NCBI RefSeq assembly: GCF_033958435.1
Contig: NC_134145.1
Location: 40,761,501 to 40,825,500 of the forward strand
Source of the DNA: Carettochelys insculpta
Taxonomy: Eukaryota; Chordata; Testudines; Carettochelyidae
Length of the DNA stretch: 64,000 nucleotides
Direction: 5' to 3'
Below, in pieces: positions 1 to 9,483 of the stretch (the stretch's first letter is position 1; each line of letters begins with the position of its first letter). Position numbers and translations under genes: made by a program. The notes under the pieces are model-generated. The model was not told the DNA's origin. It worked only from the letters and a program-made list of their open reading frames with translations, and made no database searches.

Positions 1-59
1 AGTGCAGCATTGGTGTTGACATTTGGCATAACCTTATTCAAGACCATCCCCAGTGCAGA

Positions 60-251
60 ATGGTAATCTGTGAGGCGGTGGCGTAATTTGAGAGGTCCCA
101 CCACAATGGAACTGAGGAGAGGAAAAGAAGAAGAAAAGAGTGTCAAAAACTGCCCCACACTCCTTCAACAGCTGACAACACCTGCTCCTTCTGTGATAAG
201 ATCTGTGAGTCCAGAACTGGGCTGATCAGCCATCAACTGACTCACAAATAG
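60..251 (+). pseudogene. LINE ORF C-terminal remnant with a C2H2 zinc finger
   Basis: One frame running to the TAG at 249-251 reads as a basic, Arg/Lys/Glu-rich stretch followed by a single C2H2 finger (NTCSFCDKICESRTGLISHQ, then LTHK and the stop). A basic region followed by one finger of the form CxxCxKxCxSRxGLxxH is a common C-terminus of endonuclease/reverse-transcriptase LINE polyproteins. The upstream part carries a stop and no RT motif lies in the window, so this is a 5'-truncated, decayed copy. The LINE clade is not identified. A host zinc-finger gene is less likely because there is only one finger and no array. Confidence 0.45.
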
Positions 252-397
252 GAGAGTGACATGAAGACACCCTATTTGTTATCCAGTGACCACCAAGCAG
301 ATGTTGTTTGTTGCTCTGTCTGTGAGCTATTTTTAAAAGGTTTTTGGTTGAATGAATTAATTTTGAAGATAAGTGTGACATAAATTTTATAATTTAA

Positions 398-938
398 GGG
401 CTAATCTACACTTGAAATATGGCAGTTGCCCAGGTGTGCTGCTGTAGTGCTTCAGTGTGGACTCTATCTATGCTGATGGGAGAGGTTTCCCAGTGACATG
501 ATAAGCCACCTCAGATAAAGGTAGTAGCTAGACCAGCAAAAGTGCACTGTACTAGGTTATCTCAACTACAGGTTGAACTTCTCTAGTCCAGCACTCTTGG
601 GACTTGACCGGTGCCAGACAAGAGAATATGCTAGACCACAGGAGGTCAATATTATCTAGCAACATTACCAACACTTCCACTGCTTATGTGGCTCTTAGAA
701 GACATTTAGGTGTAAATTACAGCTAACTAACAGCACAGAACACTGAGGCCAGGACTGCTAGCTATAAATAAACTTCATGAGAGCACAGGGAACTTGGCCA
801 CACCCATTACAAATGGTTGTCTGGCTAACTAAAATCATGCTGGATTATGGATGTTGCTGGACTAGAGAGGTTCAACCTGTACTTTACTTAGAGGTATATG
901 TAGGGCAGTTGACATAGCTTTTTAGTGTAGACCAGGCC
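398..938. mobile_element. T: old terminal-inverted-repeat element (MITE-like)
   Basis: The left end GGGCTAATCTACACTTG and the reverse complement of the right end (GGCCTGGTCTACACTAA) match imperfectly. TAA stands directly outside both ends (395-397 and 939-941), which suggests a 3-bp target duplication. No coding capacity is seen. The copy is diverged and is interrupted by a second element at 569-879. The superfamily is uncertain: the ends resemble the Harbinger-type termini elsewhere in the window. Confidence 0.5.
569..879. mobile_element. Nested Tc1/mariner-pogo-like MITE with TA duplication
   Basis: Perfect 10-bp terminal repeats (CAGGTTGAAC and GTTCAACCTG), extended by an imperfect inverted match around CTCTAGTCCAGCA, are flanked by TA on both sides (567-568 and 880-881). 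CAGGTTGA-type ends with TA duplication are characteristic of pogo/Tigger-type elements. It is non-coding, 311 bp long, and inserted inside the older T element. Confidence 0.6.
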
Positions 939-1514
939 TAAAAGCTTTTTGATCACATCATAATAATACCTATTAAACCATTTGTAAGAGTAAGATGATG
1001 TCAGATCATCTCATAGACAGATGTTAACCAATAGAGAAACAGTGCCTTATGGGCTGATCTTTCTCATCCCACTGGAGGCACAGCCTGGTGATTAGAACAC
1101 AGCCTGTAGCACAGCAGAAGGGAACCAACCCAAGAGACTGCATATGAGATATGCCCTGGATGTCCCTGAAATATTCATATGGGTGAGTATTCAAAGGACA
1201 TCACAGCTGCATCTGCAGGTGCCAGCTACTTCGAAGTAGCTGCGCCGACTTCGAAATAGCGCCCACCATGTCTACATGTGGCGAGCGCTATTTTGAAGTT
1301 GACATCAACGTAAGGCGGTGAGACATCGAAGTCGCTATCCCCATCAGGGGATGGGAATAGCGCCCTACTTCGACGTTGAACGTCGAAGTAGGGCATGTGT
1401 AGATGATCAGCGTCCTGTAACATCGAAAGAGCGGGGTCCACCATGGTGGCCATCAGCTGAGGGGTTGAGAGACGCTCTCTCCAGCCCCTGAGCTCTATGG
1501 TCGCCGCGTGCAGC

Positions 1515-1528
1515 GGCCCCTTAAAGCT
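1515..1528 (+). promoter_or_regulatory. TATA-like CCCCTTAAAG box upstream of the E1 Myb-like gene
   Basis: GCGGCCCCTTAAAGC lies about 115 bp before the ATG. The same box precedes the Myb-like gene in E2, E3 and E4 and, in inverted form (CCCTTTAAGGG), the transposase genes. The core promoter role is inferred from conservation and spacing. Confidence 0.4.
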
Positions 1529-1638
1529 CCCCGCCCCTGACTTCCTGTGCAGGAAGCTGAGAGCATGTGCAGGCAGCAGCAGTAACACGTGATCAGCCTG
1601 CACGCCTCCCTGCCCCAAGACACGCCCCCCCCACTGTG

Positions 1639-3301
1639 ATGGCCGCCCGCCAGCCCCCCAAGCGCCCCCAGGGCACCCCCTCTAAGGGGAGCCAGGGCTC
1701 CCAGCCTGGCAGCCAGCCTGGGAGGAGGCAGCGGGGCCCCTCCTGGATGGAGGCCGAGATCCGGGACCTGCTGGGGCTCTGGGGCGAGGAGGAGGTGCTC
1801 CAGGTAATGGGGAGCAAGACGCGGAATGCGGATGCGTTTGCTCGTCTGGCTGAGGGCCTGGCCGCCCGGGGTCACCCTGCCCACACTCCTGACCATGTCG
1901 GGAGTAAAGTTAAGGAGCTGCGGCAGGGTTACACCCGGGTCCAGGATGCGGCCAGCCTATCTGGGGCCACCCCTGCCACTTGCCCCTTTTACAGGGAGCT
2001 CAGGGAAATCCTGGGCCCCTGGTACACCTCCTCCCCGCCAGCCACTCTTGACACCTCAGCCGAGGAGCCCCAGCAGGCCCCGGAGGCGGAGTCCGCCCCG
2101 GAGGCAAGCCCCGCATCCCAGGGACCGCCCCAGGAGCCCCCCCCCGGGACGCCAGAGGAGGAGGAGGGGGAATCTTTCTCCAGCGACGGGGGGCTCCAAA
2201 TAATCCTGCTGTCCTGGAGCTCCAGCAGGGTGTCCGCCCAGAGGGTGTCCCCCGACCGTGGGAGCGGACCATCAGGTATGTACCCCCCCAGTGCACACCC
2301 CTGGGGTTGAGGGGCGCGGACAAGAGACATGACCAGGGCTGTCCACATGCCCAGATGACCATGGCACCAAGGAGAGCAGTGGCATGTCCCTCAGAAGAGT
2401 GCATCAGCCCCTGCCTCCCTCAGCAGAACAGTGCCATGCCCCAACCCTGGAGATGGGGGGAGTGGAATCCCTAGGAGCATGGGGGGCTGGCGGGCGGCCA
2501 TCACAGTGGGGGGGTGTCTTGGGGCTGCAGGGAGGCGTGCAGGCTGGCCGCGTGTTACTGCTGCTGCCTGCACATGCTCTCAGCTTCCTGCACAGGAAGT
2601 CAGGGGCGGGGAGCTTTAAGGGGCCGCTGCATGTGGCGACCCCAGGGGGGAGGGGGTGGGACACCCATCAGCAGCAGCAGCATCTCCCAGGGACAGGGAT
2701 GAGGAACCAGCAGCAGGGGGTGGGGGGACAAGGGCCATGGCTCGGGGGCCACACTAACGGCTGTCTCCACTCTTCTTTCCCCCCGTGTTCTGCAGCTGCA
2801 CCATTGGAGGGCCCGGAGAGCGCCAGTGAGGTGTCAGTGGTCCCGGACAGCCCACCGGGGCCATCGCTGCAGGCCAGCCCCTTGGCGGAGCACCAACCAG
2901 CCCCAGGGCGGGGCCGATGGCAGAGCCACCACCAGCAGAGGACGGCGACGGACCCCCAGCTGCTCGCGACCCTCTGGCGGCAGCTGGAGGTGTCGGAGTG
3001 GCGCCTGTGGGTGGATGAGCGGTGGGTGCAATTGCAGGAGCGGGAGCTGGCCTGGTGCCAGGAGGCATGGGGGGCCTTTATGCACACTTTTGAGTGCATA
3101 GCGGACTACCTGGACCCCCATGCCGCCCTGCCCGCTGCTCCACCCGCCGCTCCACCTGCTGCTCCGACCACCGTCCCACTGCTGTCCGCCACCCTGGGGC
3201 CTTCCGCCGAGGGGGACCTGGGGCCTGCTGACACCCGCCGGCCGTATCTGTCGGTTCACCCAGCCCCCAGCCAGCCTCGGCCAGGGCTGAGGCTGAGGTG
3301 A
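1639..3301 (+). CDS. Harbinger Myb/SANT-like accessory protein, two exons, open reading frame
   Basis: Partner protein of PIF/Harbinger transposases; in characterised elements this protein helps nuclear import and binds the transposon ends. Exon 1 is 1639-2275, the donor is CAG|GTATGT, the acceptor TTCTGCAG ends at 2795, and exon 2 is 2796-3301. Joined phase 1, they give 380 codons with no stop. Residues 34 to about 130 form a trihelix-like Myb/SANT domain: W36, LLGLW at 44-48, a RNADAFARLAEGL helix and SKVKELRQGY. An acidic Glu run follows. Exon 2 is Ala/Pro-rich with a charged, Leu-rich helix (WRQLEVSEWRLWVDERWVQL) that may be coiled coil. The C-terminus is about 14 residues shorter than in E4 because a TGA falls before the usual end. 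The start at 1639 is chosen because the same Met context recurs in E2-E4. Whether it is expressed is unknown. Confidence 0.75.
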
Positions 3302-3475
3302 GTGTCACGCCTGCCAACCCCAGGCGCTGGACAGTAGGGGGTGCGGTGCCCAGGATGTGCCCCACCCCCCTTTGTACATATCCCCCATTATATTTGTATA
3401 TAGTTTGTGTCAGACCCCTGTTCTTTTATGGTACCTGCCCCCCATGTAAATAGTTCCCCTCTTTTGTTCCACTAC

Positions 3476-3493
3476 ATATATATATATATATAG
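3476..3493. repeat. (TA)n microsatellite
   Basis: About nine TA units lie in the AT-rich gap between the two convergent E1 genes. This gap presumably holds both 3' ends. Confidence 0.8.
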
Positions 3494-3541
3494 TAATAAG
3501 AGAAGTCACTGTTTTTTGGTTTCAAAAACAACAGGTCTATT

Positions 3542-3547
3542 TTTATT
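3542..3547 (-). terminator. Poly(A) signal AATAAA for the E1 transposase
   Basis: TTTATT on + is AATAAA on -, about 110 nt past the transposase stop at 3655. The equivalent hexamer sits at the same distance in E3 and E4. Confidence 0.55.
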
Positions 3548-3654
3548 TGCAAGAAAAGTGTGTGGGGGGTGTGCTCTTGGGTGCTCTGTGGTGTGGGCGT
3601 AGGGGCAGGGAATGTTGTGGAGAATGGGGGGGTGCAGTGGGGGCCTGCCAGTGT

Positions 3655-5014
3655 TCAGCCCATGGCCTGGTTGAAATGGGCCTGCAGGACCTCCCAGACC
3701 CGGATCCCCTCAGGGTCCACCTGGCAACTGGGGGCAGCGGGTGGCTGCATGTCAGCCTTGCCAGCCTCCACAGCCCAGCCCTGAAAGAATGCCTCCCCCT
3801 TGCTCTCGACCAGGTTGTGGAGTGCACTGCACGCACCCACAATCTGGGGGATGTTGGTGGGGCCTCATCCAAGCGGGTGAGAAGACACCTCCAGCGCCCT
3901 TTGAGGCGGCCAAAAGTGCGCTCAACCACCTGGCGCGTATGGTTCAGATGCGTGTTGAAGCGCTCCTGGCTGGCTGACAGATGGCCCATGTACAGGTGCA
4001 TGAGCCAGGGCCGGAGGGGCTACGCCGCATCTGCGACGACGCAGAGGGGCATAGTGGTGTCCTCCACAGGGATCTCCCTCTGGGGGATGTAGGTCCCCAC
4101 CTCCAGATGTCGGCACAGGCCCAAATTCCTGAACACCTGGGTGTTGTGGGTGCTGCCAGGCCAGCCAACATAAATGTCCAGGAAGCAGCCCCAGCTATCC
4201 ACCAAGGCCTGGAGGACCACTGAATGGTAGCCCTTCCTGTTCAGGAAGCATCCTCCACTGTGCTCTGGAGCTCGGATGGGGATATGGGTACCATCTAGAG
4301 CCCCAAAGCAATTTGGGAAGCCCAGGCTGGCAAACCCCACGATGGCAGCATCCGGGTCCCCAAGCTGCACGAGCCTGTGGAGGAGCAGGGCATTGATGGT
4401 GTGGACGACCTGCAGGGGAAGGACATGGAAGAGCGACAGTGAGGGGTGTGCAGGGTGTGTCTGGCCCTCCCCCCCAGGGCTGCCCTCCGCCCCCAGGGCT
4501 ACCCCCCTCCCCGTGGGTTCTCTTACCTCCATGAGGACAGCCCCGACGGTGGCCTTGCCCATGCCAAACTGCTGCCCCACAGATCAGTAGCTGTCTGGAG
4601 TGGCCAGCTTCCAGACAGCAATGCCGACCTGTTTCTCGACACTGAGGGCACGCCGCATGAAGGTGTCCTGGTGCCTCAGTGCGGGGGTGAGCCACTGGCA
4701 GAGCTCCAGGAATGTCTGCCGGCTCATGCGAAAGTTCTGGAGCCAGCAGTCATTGTCCCACTCGCTGAGCACCAGCCACTCCCACCAGTCGGTGCTCGTG
4801 GGGTAGCTCCACAGCCGGCAGTGTGTGTGGTGGGGGAGGGGCAGAGGACAGCAGGGTCTGGGGCTGCTTCCTTCTCCCCTGGGGGCAGCTCCTCTTCTGT
4901 GACTAAAAGGTGGTCAGCTGCCTCCTGCATAGCATTGAGCAGGGCGAGCACTGCTCCTGCAGGGGTGGCTGTGCGGACCTCTGGCTGCTCCTGCTGCTGC
5001 TGCTGGGGGTCCAT
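3655..5014 (-). pseudogene. Harbinger DDE transposase, E1 copy, broken
   Basis: Cut-and-paste transposase related to HARBI1. The start is MDPQQQQQEQ at 5014. Exon 1 ends at 4527 (GAG|GTAAGA), exon 2 begins at 4409 after TGCAG, and the stop is at 3655-3657. Recognisable blocks in order are DWWEWLVLSEWDND, an HTH-like SVGQQFGMGKATVGAVLMEV, FGALDGTHIPI (first Asp), YVGWPGSTHN, VVADAA (second Asp) and VVERTFGRLKGRW (Glu). Breaks are a frameshift near 4800-4830, a TGA in DSY*SVG, a TAG just after VVADAA and a frameshift near 3868. The 117-nt intron is a multiple of three and open. Confidence 0.9.
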
Positions 5015-5084
5015 ACTGCTTCGCTGAGGTGTGCGTGCCTATGGCTCTGCAGACCGCATGCTGTGCAGGCTGAATGTGTCTGGG

Positions 5085-5103
5085 AGGGGCCCTTTAAGGA
5101 AGC
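5085..5103 (-). promoter_or_regulatory. CCCTTTAAGG box upstream of the E1 transposase
   Basis: GGGGCCCTTTAAGGAAGC lies about 80 bp upstream of the transposase ATG. The box is shared by every transposase copy in the window; the promoter role is inferred. Confidence 0.45.
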
Positions 5104-5373
5104 GGCTAGCTGTTGCCCCAGAAGTGCTAGTCCGCCCTGTGACCCTGTCTGTAGCTGTTCCTGGCACCCTTATTTCGATGTGTGCCGCTTTGGCATGTAG
5201 ACGCTCCCCTACAGCACCTATTTCGATGTGGTGCTGCCCAACATCGACGCTGAACATCGATGGCACCAGCCCTGGAGGACGTGTAGACGCTATTCATCAA
5301 AATAGCTTATTTCAATATCGCTACATCGAAATAAGCTATTTAGATGTAACATACACGTGTAGACGTAGCTCAC

Positions 5374-7338
5374 ATGTGAGACTGTGGTGTCACGTACTGA
5401 ATCGCCCAGGAGAATAAATCAGAACAAGACTGTGTAGATAAACAAAAAGATTAAAAAAAAAAAGGTGAAACAGAACTAATGCAGATAACATCTACCTAGA
5501 AGCTGTGCACATGGTCTCCTTGCTCTATTAATAGCCCCTGGACATGACTGCTGAGTGAACAGATGGTGCATACAGTTTCAGATAATTGGAATGTAAAAAT
5601 TCCTGAACAAAGAGCTTAGCACACGGAATTCCGCCTCATTTTCAGTGACTTTTTTAAATCTTGCAATTATTGGATTCATTAATTTTATCTGGAGCCTGAT
5701 GGTAGGAATAGGCAAGTCTCCACTGAAGCATCTTACTTATGGAGCTGACTGTCTTGTGCCCAATCTCCATTTCATTAATCACAAATATTAAAAACAGTTT
5801 CTAATGATTTTACACATGCTTTGTAGATTCATAATGTAAATGAGGCTGTGTTTATAAAGTGTTTATAAATACAGCAGAAGTAATAAATTTAGACTTAGCC
5901 CTGAGTTGTTTATATTTAATTTTTGAGGAATGACATAGGAACTAAGGCTTCATGCAGTCAAAGCCTTATGATTGCTTTGAACTTGTTGCAGGACCAGGGC
6001 CTAAAATTGCACCAGCAATGGAACTGATTCATCATAGATATTATCCACTTCTTTAGCGACTTCCCCTCTTAGTATTCATCACTGATCTCTCATTTTCAAG
6101 GTTATCTTAGAACATTTTTAAGAAAGAAACCAGTTTTAAAGTGAAAGATTCCTAAACAAAGATGACCCCACAACTAAATCAAGCATCCAAAACCCTCTCT
6201 GTATTGAGCAGGTTTGGATATGTAGCTGAACTTTGCTGCACAATCTTGGCTCTAGTTCTAAATAGAGCTCCTCTCATCAGCATGAATAACTATGCTTTCA
6301 TGTAGAAACGTAGATTAATGGGGAGATCACTAAACTACAGAACAAAAGCCAAATCTTGACTTGAGAACCACACAGGCATACACTTGTGGAAAAAAGTAAT
6401 TATAACCATTCCCGGTATATACCTTTTAAGGCCTCCTGTTCCACCTAAGTCATTATAGCTGAATAGACAACATAGCTGATGCTTCAGGAGTGGAACAGAT
6501 TAGAAGCAATACAGTGGCGTTATTTGGGTAAAGGGGGTGCTGCACTCATATGAAAAGCAGTAACGGTCTATGTGGATCACATATGAAGTGGTTGGCTGTG
6601 CTCACATCATATGAATAAATTATCAGAGAAGGAATAAATTTCATGCCTCTGTGTGCCTGATGATTAAGCAATTTTGACTTCTCCATTTCACTTTTTAGAG
6701 ATAGCCATGCTGTCAGTTGGAATTTGAACTTTAAATAATACTGCTGTCAGTGCATACATATGTAATATATTTGTAATGGGAATTGTCTGTTTGGCACAAA
6801 TTATTCCACTCAAGCAACACTAAAAAGTAAAATCACTTTAAAAGTATAATTTGATTCAATGTAATGCCTTATGCTCAAAAAACAACTTAAGCCTGTACAA
6901 CATTAACCTGATTTCTTCATCATTAGCTACCAAAACAGTAAAGTATCAAAGAGTTTTCAAGCAAGCTGCTTTAAATCAGGTTGGCCTTTAACTCCCATTA
7001 GGCCTTCAGATGCTTTTGTTGTTTACACAACAGTAAACTAATGTTTTTAGACACCCAGTATCCACTTTGGCATGTCTAAAACCCCCCAGAAGCTGTAGTT
7101 TACGTGTGGTTTTACTGAGAAATGTACCATCATTGAAGTAGGCTGGTTATTTACTCTCATTCTAACACTATATAAGCAAAGTAGACTATCGGGATGGTGT
7201 TAATTTTCTCTAAAACAAAACAAAAAAACAAAAGAAAAGGTAAGGTAAGAATATTATAAAAACCCCATTCATTTCTGTATCCACTATAAAGTGATATCAA
7301 CATTTTTCTCTACATCATGGAGGCATTGGTAGCAGTTC
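5374..7338. other. No gene or identifiable repeat seen
   Basis: AT-rich, single-copy-looking DNA between E1 and E2. It has a short A run near 5450 but no long open frame, no terminal repeats and no match by eye to the element families elsewhere in the window. Confidence 0.5.
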
Positions 7339-7548
7339 CCAGGCTACGTCTACACGTGCAGCCAACATCGAAATAGTCTATTTCGATGAATAACGTCTAC
7401 ACGTCCTCCAGGGCCAGCCCAACATCGAAATAGGCGCAGCGAGGGAACGTCTACACGTCAAAGTAGCACACATCGAAATAGGGATGCCAGGCACAGCTGC
7501 AGACAGGGTCAACGGGTGGACTAGCGCTTCTGGGGCAACAGCTAGCCG

Positions 7549-7566
7549 CTCCCTTAAAGGGCCCCT
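7549..7566 (+). promoter_or_regulatory. CTCCCTTAAAGGGCCCC box upstream of the E2 transposase
   Basis: A palindromic TATA-like box 75-92 bp before the ATG, conserved in all transposase copies and in the small derivatives. Its role is inferred. Confidence 0.45.
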
Positions 7567-7648
7567 CCCACATACACTCAGCCTGCACAGCACGCGGTCT
7601 GAGGAGCCATATAGGCACACAGACCCCGAGCGCCGCAGTCATGGACCC

Positions 7649-7649
<1 letters not shown>

Positions 7650-7691
<42 letters not shown>
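7650..7691 (+). repeat. (CAG)14 tract coding polyglutamine
   Basis: Fourteen uninterrupted CAG codons directly follow MDP of the transposase. E3 has 11, E1 has 5, and E4 has an interrupted short run. Confidence 0.95.
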
Positions 7692-7692
<1 letters not shown>

Positions 7693-8163
7693 TAGAGGTC
7701 CACCCAGCCCTCCCGGCAGGAGCAGGGCTTGCCCTGGCTCATGCCATATTGGGGGCAGCTGAGCACCTTCTTGCCCCAGGGGAGGAGATGCCCCCAGGGC
7801 AGCAGGGCTCAGCCCCTACCCCTGCAGCACCCCGCTCCACCCCCCGCCTCACACGCCGGCGGCTGTGGAGCTACCCCACCAGCACCGACTGGTGGGAGCG
7901 GCTGGTGCTTGGGGAGTGGGACGACGACCACTGGCTCCGGAACTTCAGGATGACCCGCCAGACATTCCTGGAGCTCTGCCAGTGGCTCACCCCCGCACTC
8001 AGGCACCGGGACACTGCCATGCGGCGTGCCCTCCCTGTGGAGAAACGGGTCAGCATCGCTGTCTGGAAGCTGGCCACGCCGGACAGCTACCGATCCGTGG
8101 GGCAGCAGTTTGGTGTCGGAAAGGCCACCGTCGGGGCTGTCTTCATGGAGGTAAGAGAACCCA

Positions 8164-8245
8164 CAGGGGGAGGCCAGGGCAGGCCAGGGCAGAGCAGGGC
8201 AGGGCAGGGCAGGGCAGGGCAGGGGGCCAGGGCAGGGCAGGGCCA
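8164..8245 (+). repeat. GGGCA pentamer array filling the transposase intron
   Basis: Most of the 147-nt intron consists of GGCAG/GGGCA units with small interruptions. E3 and E4 introns have related but differently arranged GC-rich arrays. Confidence 0.8.
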
Positions 8246-9483
8246 CGCACACCCTGCTCACCCCTCATTGGGGCTGTCCCATGTGCTTTCTCTGCAGGTC
8301 ATGCGTGCCATCAACTCCATGCTCCTGCACAGGCTCGTGAGGCTGGGGGACCCACAGGCCACTGTCGCCGCCTTTGCCACCCTGGGCTTCCCCAACTGCT
8401 TCGGGGCTCTGGATGGGACTCACATCCCCATCCGCGCCCCGCACCACAGTGGCGGCCGATACCTCAATCGGAAGGGCTACCATTCAGTCGTCCTGCAGGC
8501 CTTGGTGGACAGCCGTGGACGGTTCCAGGACATTTACGTGGGCTGGCCTGGCAGCACCCACAACGCCCGGGTTTTCCGCAACTCGGGCCTGTGCCGCCGG
8601 CTGGAGGCGGGGACCTACAACCCCCCGCGGGAGATCCCTCTGGGGGAACCACCATGCCCTTCTGCATCCTCGCGGATGCGGCCTACCCCCTCCGGCCGTG
8701 GCTCATGCGCCCCTACACGGGCCACCTCTCCGCCAGCCAGGAGCGCTTCAACGAGCGCCTGAACTGTGCGCGCCAGGTGGTGGAGCGCTCATTTGGCCGC
8801 CTCAAGGGACGCTGGTGATATCTCCTGACCCGCCTGGATGCCAGCCCCAACAACATCCCCCAGACTGTGGGTGCCTGCTGCGCCCTGCACAACCTCGTGG
8901 AGAGCAAGGGGGAGAGCTTTCTTCAGGGCTGGGCCGCCGAGGCCGCCAGGGCACACGTGCAGCCACCTGCTGCCCCCAGTCGGCAGGTGGACCCAGAGGG
9001 GACCCGGGTCCGGGAGGCCCTGCGGGCCCACTTCGAGCAACAGGCCGCGGGGTGAACTCTGCCCAGGCCCCCTACTGCCTGCCCCTTCCTCCCCCACACT
9101 CCTGCCCCAACGCCAACACCATGGAGCACCCCACCACGCCCCCCCCCACTTGTCCAGGAGAAATGACAGCACGAACTTGTGGGTGAACGTAAATGATTTT
9201 TTTGTCTTAACGAATTTTTTTTTTTTTTTAAATAAATATCTGACACAGAAACCAAAAAGAAGGAGGGACAAACGTTCAAGCAAATCAAGATGGGCACAAA
9301 TAAAACAATACAACCACAAAGCAAATAAAAAAGTGTGCACCATCAACAAAAAAGCAAAGCAGGGAGGAGAACGTGGCGAACTATTTACAGAGGGGGGACG
9401 GGGCAAACAGGGGCACCAAAATAAAGCAGTCCAACAAAAGTCTGTCCAACAACGGGGGGGGCCACGTCCCGGGCCCCTCGCCC

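Larger units (their letters stand above)
1205..5370. mobile_element. E1: PIF/Harbinger element with Myb-like gene and transposase gene
   Basis: The left end (AGCTGCATCTGCAGGTGCC) is a decayed form of the family terminus; the right end is ACACGTGTAGACGTAGCT. CAC flanks both sides (1202-1204 and 5371-5373), a 3-bp target duplication. The element holds two convergent genes, a Myb/SANT-like gene on + (1639-3301) and a transposase on - (5014-3655). Subterminal regions are full of TTCGAAATAGCG and TATTTCGATG motifs. It lacks the LTR-like insertion seen in E2 and E3. Confidence 0.9.
7641..9055 (+). pseudogene. Harbinger DDE transposase, E2 copy, one frameshift and one stop
   Basis: Exon 1 is 7641-8150 (GAG|GTAAGA) and exon 2 is 8298-9055 (TCTGCAG|GTCATG). 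The protein starts MDP followed by 14 glutamines from a pure CAG run. Visible blocks are WWERLVLGEWDDDHW, an HTH-like SYRSVGQQFGVGKATVG, FGALDGTHIPI (first Asp), YVGWPGSTHNARVF, ILADAAYP (second Asp) and VVERSFGRLKGRW (Glu), with exactly 35 residues between the last two acidic residues, the D35E spacing of this superfamily. Relative to E3, one base is missing near 8645 (GGGGAACCACC against GGGGACACCACC). An AGA to TGA change follows LKGRW near 8817. The 147-nt intron is open and a multiple of three. Confidence 0.92.

Noticed and set aside
1226..2573. Numerous overlapping frames on both strands of the GC-rich elements
   Set aside because: They are shadows of the Myb-like and transposase exons; GC-rich sequence is poor in stop codons.
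1639..3301. Myb/SANT gene as a host transcription factor
   Set aside because: Four related copies sit inside elements with matching ends and a convergent transposase, so it is a transposon gene. Domestication of the E1 copy is possible but not shown.
8164..8245. G-rich repeat as a telomeric or switch-like sequence
   Set aside because: It lies exactly between conserved splice sites of the transposase and varies between copies, so it is an intron repeat.
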